Source: Opitutaceae bacterium TAV5
GTDB lineage: Bacteria > Verrucomicrobiota > Verrucomicrobiia > Opitutales > Opitutaceae
Assembly (NCBI GenBank): GCA_000242935.3
Contig: CP007053.1
Span: forward strand, 124,001-188,000
DNA: 64,000 nt
Direction: 5' to 3'
The number at the start of each line of letters is the position of its first letter. The first letter of the stretch is position 1. The notes under the pieces are model-generated. The model did not search any database, had not been told where the DNA came from, and saw only the letters and a list, made by a program, of their open reading frames with translations. Position numbers and translations under genes: made by a program. This document shows positions 63,930 to 64,000 of the stretch, one piece after another.

Positions 63930-64000
63930 TTCGCAATCAGGTCTGCTGCCCGCATCAGTTGAACCAGGTCGCGCTTGGCGGCATCAAGATCCAGCTGGAT
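63926..64000 (-). CDS. 3' end of a gene entering from the right
   Basis: 24 codons and a TGA in frame to the window edge (LDLDAAKRDLVQLMRAAD). The stop overlaps the next start by 4 bp, as elsewhere in this operon. The visible residues are helical and tell nothing about function. Confidence 0.55.
   Translation of the reverse strand: MQLDLDAAKRDLVQLMRAADLIAK

Larger units (their letters stand above)
36258..64000. mobile_element. Candidate genomic island adjoining a tRNA-Lys remnant (right end outside window)
   Basis: From the broken tRNA-Lys(UUU) onward, gene content shifts to small regulators, decayed ORFs, toxin-antitoxin genes, integron cassettes, an insertion sequence and a phage-like replication/recombination block at the right end. 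No integrase is visible and the right boundary is not in the window. Several stretches inside (for example 49.8-52.2 kb) look chromosomal in style, so the whole region may be composite. Inference only. Confidence 0.4.

Overview
The window looks like the chromosome of a high-GC member of the Verrucomicrobiota, most likely family Opitutaceae. The evidence is repeated secreted proteins with a prepilin-type N-terminus, several PEP-CTERM proteins (sorting tail PEPS/PEPAT, hydrophobic stretch, then Arg/Lys-rich end), LacI regulators paired with carbohydrate genes, and dispersed intergenic palindromes. This assignment is inferred from gene style only; no rRNA or complete tRNA is present.

Left part (1-36.2 kb) reads as core chromosome. 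It holds an exported protein cut by the window edge, a prepilin-like protein, a PEP-CTERM protein and a divergent LacI regulator (1-3.6 kb). Next come priA, a Uma2-type nuclease, a Fur-family regulator, a TPR protein, nadA, a DeoR-type regulator, a 4-TM membrane protein and an Xre regulator (3.8-10.7 kb), another prepilin-like protein, and the rpsO-pnp pair with terminators (12-15 kb). A GH37-like trehalase follows. A carbohydrate locus spans 16.7-25.6 kb: deacetylase-like/LamG protein, 2-hydroxyacid dehydrogenase, heparinase-II/III-like protein, PEP-CTERM LamG protein, prepilin-like protein, LacI regulator and SGNH hydrolase. Then come secA, the ATP-grasp / alpha-E / transglutaminase trio, a trypsin-like protease and a membrane-anchored hypothetical protein.

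At 36,258 the 5' 39 nt of a tRNA-Lys(UUU) gene break off just after the anticodon loop. The content to the right is more accessory: decayed short ORFs, a Ser/Thr kinase-ECF sigma operon with a recurring bipartite DNA motif, three small Xre regulators, a 1445-residue beta-repeat PEP-CTERM protein with about 640-bp internal repeats, a membrane-tethered PIN protein, a VapBC-like toxin-antitoxin pair and several exported hypothetical proteins.

At 52.9-56.8 kb there is a cluster of integron attC sites with four gene cassettes on the minus strand and no integrase in the window (a CALIN-type array). One attC is interrupted exactly in its R' core by an IS110-family (IS1111-like) element. The 3' non-coding tail of that element contains a 9-nt word identical to the attC target, where IS1111 elements carry their guide (bridge/seek) RNA.

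The right end (57.6-64 kb, minus strand) is a phage- or plasmid-like replication/recombination module: a DUF932-like protein, a sliding-clamp-like protein with a long tail, three tiny membrane proteins, a PD-(D/E)XK nuclease with Fe-S-type cysteines, a recombination-accessory-like protein, an HD-domain hydrolase and others. It runs off the window and may belong to the same island as the tRNA-Lys remnant.
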